A model generated the notes under the pieces. The model was not told where the DNA came from and ran no database searches. It was given only the letters and a program-made list of their open reading frames with translations. The translations under genes and the position numbers were made by a program. Of a stretch of DNA of 64,000 nt, positions 16,072 through 24,751 are shown in pieces (within the stretch, counting starts at the first letter, position 1; every line of letters starts with the position of its first letter). This stretch comes from Gammaproteobacteria bacterium (GTDB taxonomy: Bacteria; Pseudomonadota; Gammaproteobacteria; Arenicellales; Poriferihabitantaceae). The stretch is from NCBI GenBank assembly GCA_030432755.1, contig JAUILZ010000021.1:1-64000 (forward strand), written 5' to 3'.

Positions 16072-16923
16072 CTAGCCCGGTCCCTGGGGAAAGCAGGGCA
16101 GGGTGTCGCCAATCTCGTACCAGTCGGCCTTGTCGTCGACGTAGATGTGATCCACCGGACCCTGGCCCGGATCATCGTCGAGGGCGCCCAGCGGAATGGT
16201 GGCGTAACCGTGCTCCCGGTTGATCCGCGGCAGGCCCGAGCCACAGCGGTCGCAGAAGGCATGGGTGAATCGGCTTGCCTCGGGTGGCTTGTAAATACGC
16301 AGGTGTTCCTCGCCACGGGTGAAGCGCACGCCATCAGCCGAGGTGAAGCCATTGGTGGTGAAGGCAGCCGCCCGTGCGCGCCGGCAGCGGGAGCAGTGGC
16401 AGTTGTGCACCACCTTGAAGGGCTCGAGGACTTCGAACGCCACCGCACCGCAAAGACAGCTGCCCCGGGCGACCACGCCGTCCGGCCTGGGTGGCAGCTC
16501 CCGGTCGGCGATCACGGTGCCCTCCTCGGATGGTGAAAACTCTTCGTACTGCGGCAGGGCATCGGTGATCCGGTGCCAGGGCGCCTTCGAGGCGACGAAG
16601 ATATGCGCGGATGCGCCGGGGCCGTGGGTGTGGCTGCCCGCGGGGATGGCCACGGATTCGCCCCGTTCTCCACCGCTCGGCACCATGGAGCCACACTTGG
16701 AGCAGAATGCCCGCTCTACGCCGGGGGAGGACTCGTAGGCAACCAGGGTGTCGTTACTGCCGGTCCACGAAAACCTGTCGGCAGGAACGAAGTAATACGT
16801 ACCGAAGGCGGCGCCGTGGGCCTTGCGGCACATCGCACAGTGGCAGTGATACGCCGCATCCGGCGTGCCGCTGAAGGTCCAGGCGATGTTGCCGCACAGG
16901 CAGCTGCCGGTATGGGATGTCAT
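16072..16923 (-). CDS. Double-domain GFA (CENP-V/GFA) family zinc protein
   Basis: A 283-residue protein with two complete GFA domains in tandem. Domain 1 (about residues 1-125) has CLCG, CHCAMCRK and CSKCGS. Domain 2 (about 150-275) has CLCG, CHCSRCRR and CDRCGS. The cysteine sets form the two zinc sites known in glutathione-dependent formaldehyde-activating enzyme homologues. Most family members have one such domain, so this is an internal duplication. The activity is uncertain; S-hydroxymethylglutathione-linked chemistry is proposed for only some members. Confidence 0.82.
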   Translation of the reverse strand: MTSHTGSCLCGNIAWTFSGTPDAAYHCHCAMCRKAHGAAFGTYYFVPADRFSWTGSNDTLVAYESSPGVERAFCSKCGSMVPSGGERGESVAIPAGSHTHGPGASAHIFVASKAPWHRITDALPQYEEFSPSEEGTVIADRELPPRPDGVVARGSCLCGAVAFEVLEPFKVVHNCHCSRCRRARAAAFTTNGFTSADGVRFTRGEEHLRIYKPPEASRFTHAFCDRCGSGLPRINREHGYATIPLGALDDDPGQGPVDHIYVDDKADWYEIGDTLPCFPQGPG

Positions 16924-17041
16924 GGAATGCTTCCGGGATCTCTCTGAGACCGGGAAGTCTAACCCATCGGCGCCGCCTGTCTTCTCCCGGGATCGGGCAG
17001 GGCTTTTGGCCCCTTTGCAGGGGCGACGGGATTCTTCCGCG

Positions 17042-17386
17042 TCAGACGTCCAGCATCAGCTTGCGCGGCTTGCGCATGCCGGCGATCTTGCAGGCCTGCT
17101 GACCGTAGCCGCGGGGAAAAAGGTCGTAGAGATAGCGCCGGGTGGCGCGCTCCGGGCCCCAGGTGGTCTTCATGTGCCGGAGCACCGTGCGCGCCTCCGG
17201 CACGGTCTGGTATTCCTCGAAATGGGCGCGCACGAAACGCACGATCTCACGGCGCTCGGCATTCATTTCGAGGGATTCCTCGCGCGCGAACGCCTCCACC
17301 AGGCCGGGATGCCAGTCGGTGGCGTCTTCGAGAAAACCTTCCTCGTCCCGGTCGAGGCCGGCGAGGCTGTCTGTGGGTCTTGACAT
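17042..17386 (-). CDS. DsrC/TusE-family protein lacking the C-terminal cysteine
   Basis: A 114-residue protein of the DsrC/TusE sulfur-carrier family: DRDEEGFLEDATDW near the N-terminus, REIVRFVRAHFEEY, RYLYDLFPRGYGQQACKIAGMRKP near the C-terminus. The only cysteine is the one in ACKIAG, equivalent to CysB of DsrC. Eleven residues later, where DsrC and TusE carry the essential penultimate CysA, this protein has Leu and then MLDV. TusE keeps only CysA, so this is the opposite pattern. Sulfur transfer by the usual mechanism is therefore doubtful; a regulatory or different role is possible. No dsr or tus genes are nearby. Confidence 0.75.
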   Translation of the reverse strand: MSRPTDSLAGLDRDEEGFLEDATDWHPGLVEAFAREESLEMNAERREIVRFVRAHFEEYQTVPEARTVLRHMKTTWGPERATRRYLYDLFPRGYGQQACKIAGMRKPRKLMLDV

Positions 17387-17497
17387 ACCTGGTAAGTATT
17401 GTTGTACCTGCTTCAGCCTAGGTCATGAAGCCGTGGCGGCGCAATCTCCCGGAAGGGCAGGTCTGCGGCCCGTGTTCCGGGCTACAATGCGCCTGTC

Positions 17498-18274
17498 ATG
17501 GTTACCATTCCCCTGCGTACCGTTTCCCTCGCGGAGCCCCTGGAAACCCTGGGACCCAACGGCCGCATCGGCATGGTGGCGCTGGCGACAGACCTTTGCA
17601 CCGAATCCGATCTGCGGCGCATGCTCCCACCCGGCGTGGAGCTGTATACCAACCGGGTCAGTAACGTGAACCCGGTCACCGCGGAGAACCTGCGCGCCAT
17701 GGCGCCGGATATCGGCCGCGCGGCGGCAGGCATCGTTCCTGACGTGGACCTGGACGTGATGATCTACGGCTGTACCTCGGGTACGGTGATGATCGGCGAG
17801 GAGGAGGTCAGGCAACGCATGCAATCGGCCCGCGGCGCCTTTCCCTGCACCACGCCGGTGACCGCCGCGCTGGCGGCCATCGCAGCGTTCGGTGTCAACA
17901 AGGTATCCATTCTCACGCCCTACCTGGCAGCGGTGAATGCCGAGGTGGCGAGTTACTTCAGCGGCCGCGGGCTCGACGTGCGCGGCATCACCGGATTCGA
18001 TATCGCCAGCGACGCCGACATGACCCGGGTCTCACCGGAATCGATCTACCGGGCGGCACTTGAAGCTTGCGCCGATGACGCCGAACTGCTGTTCATCTCC
18101 TGCACCGCGTTGCGCGCGGCGGGGGTGGTGGGGCGGATCGAGGGCGCGCTGGGCAAGCCCGTGATCACCAGCAACCAGGCCATGGTCTGGCATGCGCTGG
18201 AACTGATCGGCCGGCCCTACCGCGTCAGCGGTTTCGGCACGCTGTTCGAGCGTCGCCTGGAACGCGCCGCCTGA
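17498..18274 (+). CDS. eutA: EutA-like Asp/Glu racemase/maleate isomerase family protein
   Basis: A 258-residue member of the Asp/Glu racemase superfamily (arylmalonate decarboxylase/maleate isomerase branch). Two conserved cysteines lie in YGCTSGTVMIG and ISCTALRAAG, the expected paired catalytic positions. The start GRIGMVALATDLCTESDLRRM resembles EutA, a protein of unknown exact function encoded in ectoine-utilisation operons. It faces the minus-strand TRAP/UspA gene set, whose stop is 40 bp away, and that context supports the EutA assignment. A TACAAT box at 17483-17488 might be a -10, although it is very close to the start. Confidence 0.7.
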   Translation: MVTIPLRTVSLAEPLETLGPNGRIGMVALATDLCTESDLRRMLPPGVELYTNRVSNVNPVTAENLRAMAPDIGRAAAGIVPDVDLDVMIYGCTSGTVMIGEEEVRQRMQSARGAFPCTTPVTAALAAIAAFGVNKVSILTPYLAAVNAEVASYFSGRGLDVRGITGFDIASDADMTRVSPESIYRAALEACADDAELLFISCTALRAAGVVGRIEGALGKPVITSNQAMVWHALELIGRPYRVSGFGTLFERRLERAA

Positions 18275-18313
18275 TCCGCCCGTTGGACTACCCGGCGGGA
18301 CGCGCCCCGGGGT

Positions 18314-18766
18314 TCACACCGACAGCACAGGGCACTTCGCCAGGCTGGTGACCTTGTGCGCCACCCCGCCGAGCAGGTCGTTGCTCGAATCGCTGAGGCC
18401 GCGCTTACCGAGTACGATCAGGTCGGCATCGTGTTCCTTGCTGAAGCGGATGATCTGGCGCGCGGGTCCGCCATTGATGTAGAACGCGCGTACGTTGCTG
18501 GCGCCCTGCTCCAGTGCATGGGCCTTGGATTGTTCCGCCACCTCGCGCGCGTACTGTTTCATCGCCTCGTCGGTGGACGATGTCGTTTCCTCCTGCACCC
18601 AGCTTACCGAGGCCTTCCACAGGTTGTGGTCGCGGTAAACCGAGAGAAGGAGGAGTTCGCTATCGAAGGATTTCTGCAGCGCTATCGCGGCATCCAGGGC
18701 GCGCGCGGCGCCCTGGGATCCGTCTACCGCGACCAGGATTGTCTTGAACATCGGTTTCTCAGCCAT
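18314..18766 (-). CDS. teaD: UspA-family protein of the TRAP operon (TeaD-like)
   Basis: About 150 residues with the universal stress protein fold: TILVAVDGSQGAARAL at the N-terminus and the ATP-binding GKRGLSDSSNDLLGG segment followed by CPVLSV. In Halomonas, TeaD is a Usp protein encoded with the ectoine TRAP transporter TeaABC, and it regulates the transporter. The position here, directly after dctM, is the same. I chose ATG 18766, one base after the dctM stop; ATG 18778, overlapping dctM, is also in frame. Last gene of the operon. Confidence 0.82.
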   Translation of the reverse strand: MAEKPMFKTILVAVDGSQGAARALDAAIALQKSFDSELLLLSVYRDHNLWKASVSWVQEETTSSTDEAMKQYAREVAEQSKAHALEQGASNVRAFYINGGPARQIIRFSKEHDADLIVLGKRGLSDSSNDLLGGVAHKVTSLAKCPVLSV

Positions 18767-18767
18767 G

Positions 18768-20054
18768 TTATTTGTCAAAGGCGACGTCGCGCAGGAAGAG
18801 CGCGATTTCCGGGAAGTAGATCAGCAACACCGAGACGGTCAACAGCATCACCACGAACGGCGGTGTGCCGCGGATAACCTCGAGATAGGGTCGCTTGAAC
18901 ACCGCCACCGCGGTGAATATGTCGCAACCGAAGGGTGGCGTCGCCGAGCCGATGGCCGCCTGAAGCGTGATCAGGGTGCCGACCAGGATCGGATCGAGCC
19001 CGGTGCTCTTGACCACCGGTGCAAAGATCGGCACGAGGATCAGGATCACCACGATGGGATCGACGAACATGCAGCCGATAAAGAACGCGATCGCAATGGT
19101 GAACAGCACCCCGGTCTGTCCCATCTGGTCGATACCTATGGCGGCGAGAAGCTGCTGCGGGATCTGTGCGAAGGACAGCACCCAGGCAAAGGCCGCGCCC
19201 GCGCCGACGAGGATGAACACCACTGCGGTGACCATGCCGGTGGACTTGGCGATGCGGTAGAAGTCCTTGATCGTGACGGAGCGGAAGATCACCGCCTCCA
19301 GGAACAGCGCGTAGAGCACGCTCGCCGCCGCCGCCTCGGTGGGGCTGAACACGCCGCCGAAGATGCCGCCGATGATGAGCACGGGGAAGCCAAGTGGCCA
19401 GAGGGCGCGCTTGATCGCGGTCATGCGTTCGCTCCACGTCGCCTTGTTCTCGGTGGGGACGTTGTTCATCTTCGCGTAGATCATGCTGTAGATCGAGAAG
19501 AAAAACAGGATCAGAAGACCGGGCCCAAGACCCGCGATGAACAGTTCGGGGATCGAGGACTTGGATACCACGCCGTAGATGATCATGCCGATGCTCGGCG
19601 GGATCAGGAAGGCGATGTCACTGGAGTTCACGATCAGGGCGAGGACGAAGGAATCCTTGTAGCCGCCCTTGAGCATGCGTGGCCTGAGCGGGCTGCCCAC
19701 CGCCACCACGGTAGCCTGGGTGGAGCCGGACACCGCGCCGAACAACGCGCAGGCGGAGGATGTGCTGACCGCGAGGCCGCCGCGGACATGGCGGACGAAT
19801 GCCATCACCATGTCGATCAGGCGATCCGCGGACTGGCCACGGGTCATGATGTCGGCCGCGAGAATGAACATCGGCACCGCGATCAAAGAGGCAGGGCGGA
19901 TGCCACCGAGCATCTGCTGTACCATGAACTCCGTCTTGCCGATATCGCCGAACAACTCGATAACGCCGATGAAGGCGCCGGCGATCAACGGAATCATCAT
20001 GGGAAAGCCCAGCAGCAGCAGAACCACCATGGCCAGGAATATTGTCATCGCCAT
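18768..20054 (-). CDS. teaC: TRAP transporter large permease (DctM/TeaC-like)
   Basis: A 428-residue integral membrane protein with about 12 hydrophobic segments, the DctM subunit that forms the transport channel and couples sodium to uptake. Recognised segments: FPMMIPLIAGAFIGV, MFILAADIMTRGQSADRL, GAVSGSTQATVVAVGS and the C-terminal LQAAIGSATPPFGCDIF. It starts 3 bp after the dctQ stop and is followed by the Usp gene. The substrate is inferred from the binding protein, which resembles ectoine-specific TeaA. Confidence 0.88.
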   Translation of the reverse strand: MAMTIFLAMVVLLLLGFPMMIPLIAGAFIGVIELFGDIGKTEFMVQQMLGGIRPASLIAVPMFILAADIMTRGQSADRLIDMVMAFVRHVRGGLAVSTSSACALFGAVSGSTQATVVAVGSPLRPRMLKGGYKDSFVLALIVNSSDIAFLIPPSIGMIIYGVVSKSSIPELFIAGLGPGLLILFFFSIYSMIYAKMNNVPTENKATWSERMTAIKRALWPLGFPVLIIGGIFGGVFSPTEAAAASVLYALFLEAVIFRSVTIKDFYRIAKSTGMVTAVVFILVGAGAAFAWVLSFAQIPQQLLAAIGIDQMGQTGVLFTIAIAFFIGCMFVDPIVVILILVPIFAPVVKSTGLDPILVGTLITLQAAIGSATPPFGCDIFTAVAVFKRPYLEVIRGTPPFVVMLLTVSVLLIYFPEIALFLRDVAFDK

Positions 20055-20057
20055 GGT

Positions 20058-20624
20058 TCAGACCTCCACTTCGCGGGCTTCCTGCTCGTGCAGGTCGGTA
20101 GACAGGTAGATGTCCTTCTCACGGATGTTCTTGACGAACGTGAGCAGGTACTGGACCCCCGTGACGAAGAATCCCACCGGCACCCAGACATAGGAGAGGT
20201 ACACCGGGATGCCCAGTGCCGGGTAGACCCGCCCCTTGGAATACAGGTTAAGTATGTACTGTAGCGCGTACCAGGCCAGGAACAGCATGCAGGCCGCGGT
20301 GACCGCGGTGATGATGGTCATCAGCACCTTGCGCACGTTGTCCGGCATGGCATCGTAGATCGCGGACATCCGGATATGGCGACCGTGGCGGGCGGCATAG
20401 CCGATGCCGGCGAACGTGACCAGCAGGATGAAGATGCTGTTCAGTTCCTCGGCGAACGCGATGGAGTGGTTGAAGGCGAAGCGGCTGATGACATTGGTGA
20501 TCGTGTTGATCGCCATCAGGATGACGCCGACCGCCATGATGATCTCCTCGAGCCGGGCGATGAAGCCGTCGATATGGTCGAGGATGCCGGTTCTGGCGGC
20601 TGGGTTGCTGGGTGTCTCGTTCAT
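20058..20624 (-). CDS. teaB: TRAP transporter small permease (DctQ/TeaB-like)
   Basis: A 188-residue membrane protein with four predicted transmembrane segments (around ILDHIDGFIARLEEIIM-AVGVILMAINTITNVISRF, ELNSIFILLVTFAGIGYA, VLMTIITAVTAACMLFLAW and a C-terminal VWVPVGFFVTGVQYLLTF). This is the normal size and topology of the DctQ subunit that supports DctM. It is separated from the upstream binding-protein gene by a 164-bp gap with two strong hairpins, and only 3 bp from dctM. This arrangement usually gives high expression of the binding protein and lower expression of the permeases. Confidence 0.87.
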   Translation of the reverse strand: MNETPSNPAARTGILDHIDGFIARLEEIIMAVGVILMAINTITNVISRFAFNHSIAFAEELNSIFILLVTFAGIGYAARHGRHIRMSAIYDAMPDNVRKVLMTIITAVTAACMLFLAWYALQYILNLYSKGRVYPALGIPVYLSYVWVPVGFFVTGVQYLLTFVKNIREKDIYLSTDLHEQEAREVEV

Positions 20625-20656
20625 GATTCCGGTTCCTGGCAGGGTCGATGCGAAAA

Positions 20657-20690
20657 AGCCGGTGGTCGATCAATGGATCGTCCACCGGCT
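20657..20690 (-). terminator. Intra-operon attenuator hairpin after the TRAP binding-protein gene
   Basis: Nearly perfect 15-bp stem with one T-T mismatch (arms 20657-20671 and 20676-20690), AATG loop. On the minus strand it is followed directly by TTTTT. It has the form of a Rho-independent terminator but lies inside the operon, so partial termination is likely. Confidence 0.65.
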
Positions 20691-20734
20691 GGACACCGCG
20701 ATCGGGTCGCGGTCACGAAACGGAATACCGGAAA

Positions 20735-20760
20735 GCCGCCGCGCGCGAACACGCGGCGGC
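20735..20760 (-). promoter_or_regulatory. GC hairpin downstream of the TRAP binding-protein stop
   Basis: Perfect 9-bp stem GCCGCCGCG/CGCGGCGGC with an 8-nt loop, between the binding-protein stop and the terminator-like hairpin. It has no long T-run, so a role in stabilising the upstream mRNA end is more likely than termination. Confidence 0.45.
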
Positions 20761-20788
20761 GCCACACCGGCATCCGTTGCTTTCGCAA

Positions 20789-21793
20789 TTAGCTGCGCGC
20801 GGCCTCGATGTCCTTTTTCATCTGCTCGATGATGGCCTTGCCACGCTCGCCGGCACGCTCGATGAAGGCTTCCTCGACCGCTGCGGCGCGTTCCTCGAAG
20901 GCTGCCCGCTCTTCATCGGTCAGGCGGTTGATCACCACGTCGGGATTGGTTTCCTTGATCTTCGCGAGTCCCTTGGCATCCAGTTCCACCGCGAGGTCGA
21001 GGATGTAGTCCTGTGCGGCATTTGCGGCATCCTGGATCAGTTGCTGGTCTTCCGCGCTGAGGCCGTCGTAGAAGTCGGCGTTGGCCATTACCGCGGTGGT
21101 GTACTGGGCATGCCCGGTGTAGGTCAGGACCGGCGCGAGATCGTCAAGCCCGTAGGCCTCGATCCAGATCGTCGGATTCTCCTGGCCGTCCACCATGTTG
21201 GTCTTGAGGGCGCCGATCAGTTCACCCCAGGGCAGGGCGATAGGAGAGGCGCCGAATGACTCGTAGGTCTCGAGCAGCAGCGGCGAGGTCATGGTGCGGA
21301 TCTTCATGCCTTCGAGTTCCTCCGGCGTGCGAAACTCTTCCTTGGTGGTGACCACCTGTTCGCCCTCGGGGAAGATCGCCAGCAGTTCGAGTCCGTGCTC
21401 GCGGTAGATCTCGTGGAACATCTCGTTCACCGCCTTGCCTTCCTTGAAGTAGGTGCGCACTTCCACGGGGTCGGTGGGCTGCACGTAGGGCACCAGGAAT
21501 GCTTCCGCTTCGGGAATCATCGCGCCGGTGAAACCGGGGGACTGGTCGATGAATTGCAGCAGGCCCGCCTGGGTCTGTTCCATCGCGTCCGCGGATTCGC
21601 CCAGCGTGCCCACCGGGTAGATCTGGATCGTGTGATCGGAGTTGGCCTCGATCTCCTCCTTGAACTTCGCGGCGTACAGGCCCTGCGGGTCGTCCGCGCC
21701 TTCTTCATGCACGTACTTCCAGTTATCCGCCTGGGCAGTGCCGGCGAGCCCCAGCAGGGCGGTGATGGCGATAAGTTTCGTGGTTTGCTTCAT
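20789..21793 (-). CDS. teaA: TRAP solute-binding protein, ectoine type (TeaA-like)
   Basis: A 334-residue DctP-family periplasmic binding protein. The signal peptide ends at AQA, giving a mature start DNWKYVHEE. From memory of Halomonas TeaA, many segments correspond: the Glu of HEE near the mature N-terminus, LGESADAMEQTQAG, QSPGFTGAMIP, IRTMTSPLLLETYESFGA, LPWGELIGAL, a Trp in TIWIEAYGL, and FYDGLSAEDQQLIQDAA. In TeaA the Glu and Trp contact ectoine. This makes ectoine/5-hydroxyectoine the likely ligand. A good SD (GAGAGAGG) precedes the ATG. It lies 45 bp downstream of the aminotransferase gene. Confidence 0.82.
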   Translation of the reverse strand: MKQTTKLIAITALLGLAGTAQADNWKYVHEEGADDPQGLYAAKFKEEIEANSDHTIQIYPVGTLGESADAMEQTQAGLLQFIDQSPGFTGAMIPEAEAFLVPYVQPTDPVEVRTYFKEGKAVNEMFHEIYREHGLELLAIFPEGEQVVTTKEEFRTPEELEGMKIRTMTSPLLLETYESFGASPIALPWGELIGALKTNMVDGQENPTIWIEAYGLDDLAPVLTYTGHAQYTTAVMANADFYDGLSAEDQQLIQDAANAAQDYILDLAVELDAKGLAKIKETNPDVVINRLTDEERAAFEERAAAVEEAFIERAGERGKAIIEQMKKDIEAARS

Positions 21794-21838
21794 TGGGTTT
21801 CCTCTCTCTTTCGTTAAGTGTTGGGGAATCGTTGAGGC

Positions 21839-23287
21839 TTACAGCGCGCCGTCGCGCTGCAGGCCCTGGCAGACCTGGTCCATGGAACGGCGGACGATCT
21901 CCGCGATCTCTGCGATTTCTTCCCTGGTGGTGACCAGGGGCGGGGCGAATCCAAGGATGTCGCCGTGGGGCATGGCGCGCGCGATCAGCCCGTTTTCCAG
22001 GCAGGCCGCGGACAGCCGTGCGCCGGCCTTGTATTCGGCGGCAAGCGGTGTCCGCGCCGCCGGATCGGCCATCAACTCGATGGCAGCCAGCATGCCGACG
22101 CCACGCACCTCGCCGATGACGGGGTAATCGCTGACCGCGTCCGCCAGCGTGTCGCGCAGCGTGGTGCCGAGATCGCGCACGTGCTCGACGATGCCTTCCT
22201 GCGCGATCACGTCGAGGTTGGCATTGGCCGCCGCCACGGAAATCGGGTGACCGGAATAGGTATAGCCATGGGAGAACGGGCCCACCTCGTCGGAATGCTG
22301 CGACAGAGCGTCGGCGACCTTCTCGCCGATCAGTACGGCGGATAGCGGCGCATAGGCCGAGGTCAGCCCCTTGGCGACGGTGATCAGGTCGGGCACGATG
22401 CCGTAGACCGAACTGCCGAAGTCGGCGCCGATACGGCCAAACGCGGTGACCACCTCGTCCGCGATCAGGAGCACGTCGTACTTCTTCAGTACCGCCTGGA
22501 TCTCTTCCCAGTAGCCCTCCGGCGGCGGGGTGATGCCGCCGGTGCCGAGTACCGGCTCGCCGATCAGCGCGGCCACCGTGTCGGGACCTTCCCGCAGGAT
22601 CAGTTCTTCCAGTTCCGCAGCGCGGCGGCGGGAAAATTCCCGCTCGCTCTCGCCTTCATTCGCGCCACGGTAGTAATGGGGCACGCCGGTATGGAGGATG
22701 TTGCCCACCGGCAGGTCCATGTGATCGTGGTAGAACGCCATCCCGGTCATCGAGCCGGACACCACCGAGCAGCCGTGGTAGCCGCGTTCGCGCGCGATGA
22801 TCTTCTTTTTCTGCGGCTTGCCGATCAGGTTGTGGTAGTGCCAGACCAGCTTGGCCTGGGTCTCGTTGGCATCAGACCCCGAGAGACCGTAGAACACCTT
22901 CTTCATGTTGCCGGGCGCCATGTCCACCAGCCGCTGCGACAGCCGAGCGAGCTCGCGTGTGGTATGACCGGCATAAGAGTGGTAGTAGGCAAGGCGGGTA
23001 GCCTGGCGCGCGATGGCGTCGGCGACCTCGGTACGGCCATAGCCGATGTTGACGCAGTAGAGCCCCGCAAAGCCGTCGATGGACGTCTTGCCGCTGGCGT
23101 CGGTGATGCGAATGCCCTGGCCGGTCTCGATGATACGTGGACCGCCGGTTTCATTCTGTTCGAATGCCCGCACCGGGGTAAACGGATGCAGTACCGCGGC
23201 CCGGTCCATGCGCGAAATGGCATCGGTGTCGAGGGCGGCGGTGGCGTCGGCGCCACTAGCGGCGACCTGTTCTTGAGCTTGGTTCAT
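21839..23287 (-). CDS. Class III PLP aminotransferase of the ectoine-type cluster
   Basis: A 482-residue fold-type I aminotransferase of the omega-amino acid:pyruvate group. The PLP-binding Lys is in TVAKGLTSAYAPL; other signature parts are YGLSGSDANETQAKLV, ARERGYHGCSV, IGEPVLGTGG, and LIADEVVTAFGRIG with the PLP-contacting Asp. Ectoine catabolic clusters encode a transaminase (DoeD, or Atf in Ruegeria) acting on L-2,4-diaminobutyrate. The gene order here (aldehyde dehydrogenase, aminotransferase, TRAP, Usp, with AsnC) matches that arrangement, so a DoeD-like role is likely but not proven. Confidence 0.8.
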   Translation of the reverse strand: MNQAQEQVAASGADATAALDTDAISRMDRAAVLHPFTPVRAFEQNETGGPRIIETGQGIRITDASGKTSIDGFAGLYCVNIGYGRTEVADAIARQATRLAYYHSYAGHTTRELARLSQRLVDMAPGNMKKVFYGLSGSDANETQAKLVWHYHNLIGKPQKKKIIARERGYHGCSVVSGSMTGMAFYHDHMDLPVGNILHTGVPHYYRGANEGESEREFSRRRAAELEELILREGPDTVAALIGEPVLGTGGITPPPEGYWEEIQAVLKKYDVLLIADEVVTAFGRIGADFGSSVYGIVPDLITVAKGLTSAYAPLSAVLIGEKVADALSQHSDEVGPFSHGYTYSGHPISVAAANANLDVIAQEGIVEHVRDLGTTLRDTLADAVSDYPVIGEVRGVGMLAAIELMADPAARTPLAAEYKAGARLSAACLENGLIARAMPHGDILGFAPPLVTTREEIAEIAEIVRRSMDQVCQGLQRDGAL

Positions 23288-23312
23288 CTTGGAGCGAATA
23301 CGTCGAATGACT

Positions 23313-24692
23313 TCAGTTGAAATTGAGGCAGATCACCTGGGTCTCCAGCATGTCGGCCATGGCATGGCGGACGCCTTCGCGCGACCGGCCTGCCGGAAAC
23401 GGACCACCGAAAGGCATGTCGTCGGTGCGAAAATCGGTGCTGTCATTGACCACGATGCAGCCGGTGCGCAGGCGGCGGAGCGTGAAAGGCGGCGCCAGGC
23501 TGCGTGTGAATACCGCGGTGGCAAGGGAAGCCTCGGCATCGGCGAGTCGCGCCACGGCGTCATCGACTGAGTCGATTCTTTCGACGACGGTGATCGGGCC
23601 GAACACCTCCTCGCGGACGATGCGTGCATCGGCGGGCGTGTCCGTGAGGATGGTGGGCTGAAAGCCGCGCGCGAGGCGCTTGCCGCCAGTCACGACGTGC
23701 CCGCCGCGTTGCACGGCATCGCTGACGAATGCCTCGCAGCGACTGATCGCGGCATCGTCGATCAGCGGGCCCATGTCGGTGTTCTCGTCCATGGGATCAC
23801 CGGTGCGAATCTCTTGCGCGAGCGCGGTGAGCCGTTCCAGCACCGGTTCGTAGACTGGTGTGGCGACCAGCACCCGCTGGACGTGGAGGCAGTTCTGGCC
23901 CGCCGCGGCAAACATGCCCGAGGCGAGTCGATCCGGTGTCGTTTCAGGATCGGCGTCCGCAAGCACGATGCTGGCGCAGACGCCGCCCAATTCCAGGCTC
24001 ACTGGCCGGCCCTCGGCAACAGTGGCGATGTGGGCGCCCACCGCTCGCCCGCCGGTAAAGCTGAGCATGCGCACCGCCGGATGACGTACCAGCTCATCAC
24101 CCGCGTCCGCTGAGGTGTCGTCGAGCACCTGGAACGCGTGCTCGGGCAAGCCGCTCTCGAGGAACAGCTCTCTCAGGCGTCGCGCGGGGCCTGGTGTTCG
24201 CCCGTGGGGCTTGAGGATGACGGGGCATCCCGCGGCGATAGCGGGACCCACCTTGTGCGCCACCAGGTTGAGCGGGTCGTTGAACGGCGTGATCGCGGCG
24301 ACCAGGCCCACCGGGCGCTGCGTGGTCCAGCCGGAACGGTTGTCTCCCGCCACGGTGCGGTCGAATGCCAGTGTCTCACCGCCGATGCGCAGGGCCTCCT
24401 CGGCGGCGATTTCCAGCGTGGTGGCCGCGCGCGTTACTTCACCACGGGCCTCGCGAATGGTCTTGATGCCCTCGCGCGTGATCAGCCGGGCGAGTTCAGC
24501 GGACGCGGTGCGGACGGCTTCCGCGGTATCACGCAGCCAGTGCGAACGCTGGTATGCCGGGGATTCCGCGAGGACGTCTTCCGCCGCGACGCCCTGTTTC
24601 ACCATCGTGCCTACGGTCGTGTCCGCGGCCCCGGGGCCGGAGAATACGCGGGCGTTGGATGGGCAATGGGAGGCCTGACTGGCGCTGGACAC
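23313..24692 (-). CDS. Aldehyde dehydrogenase of the ectoine-type cluster
   Basis: A 459-residue NAD(P)-dependent aldehyde dehydrogenase. The general-base Glu is in SLELGGVC and the nucleophilic Cys in GQNCLHVQRV; AAITPFNDPLNLVAHK is the cofactor-binding region and EEVFGPITVV the C-terminal motif. It is slightly shorter than typical ALDHs (about 480-500). In ectoine catabolism an ALDH (DoeC, or Ssd) oxidises aspartate semialdehyde made by the aminotransferase; the position here fits. The start is GTG 24692, without a clear SD. First gene of the minus-strand operon, divergent from the AsnC/Lrp gene. Confidence 0.8.
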   Translation of the reverse strand: MSSASQASHCPSNARVFSGPGAADTTVGTMVKQGVAAEDVLAESPAYQRSHWLRDTAEAVRTASAELARLITREGIKTIREARGEVTRAATTLEIAAEEALRIGGETLAFDRTVAGDNRSGWTTQRPVGLVAAITPFNDPLNLVAHKVGPAIAAGCPVILKPHGRTPGPARRLRELFLESGLPEHAFQVLDDTSADAGDELVRHPAVRMLSFTGGRAVGAHIATVAEGRPVSLELGGVCASIVLADADPETTPDRLASGMFAAAGQNCLHVQRVLVATPVYEPVLERLTALAQEIRTGDPMDENTDMGPLIDDAAISRCEAFVSDAVQRGGHVVTGGKRLARGFQPTILTDTPADARIVREEVFGPITVVERIDSVDDAVARLADAEASLATAVFTRSLAPPFTLRRLRTGCIVVNDSTDFRTDDMPFGGPFPAGRSREGVRHAMADMLETQVICLNFN

Positions 24693-24751
24693 GGCGGAGA
24701 TAAATTGGAATTACTGGGGCGGGTCGACTTCATTCTACGGAATCGTTACGC

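Noticed and set aside
18744..20264. Plus-strand frame of 506 codons opposite the TRAP permease genes
   Set aside because: Extreme Asp/Glu/His/Arg composition and no motifs; it is the mirror of the hydrophobic DctM and DctQ genes.
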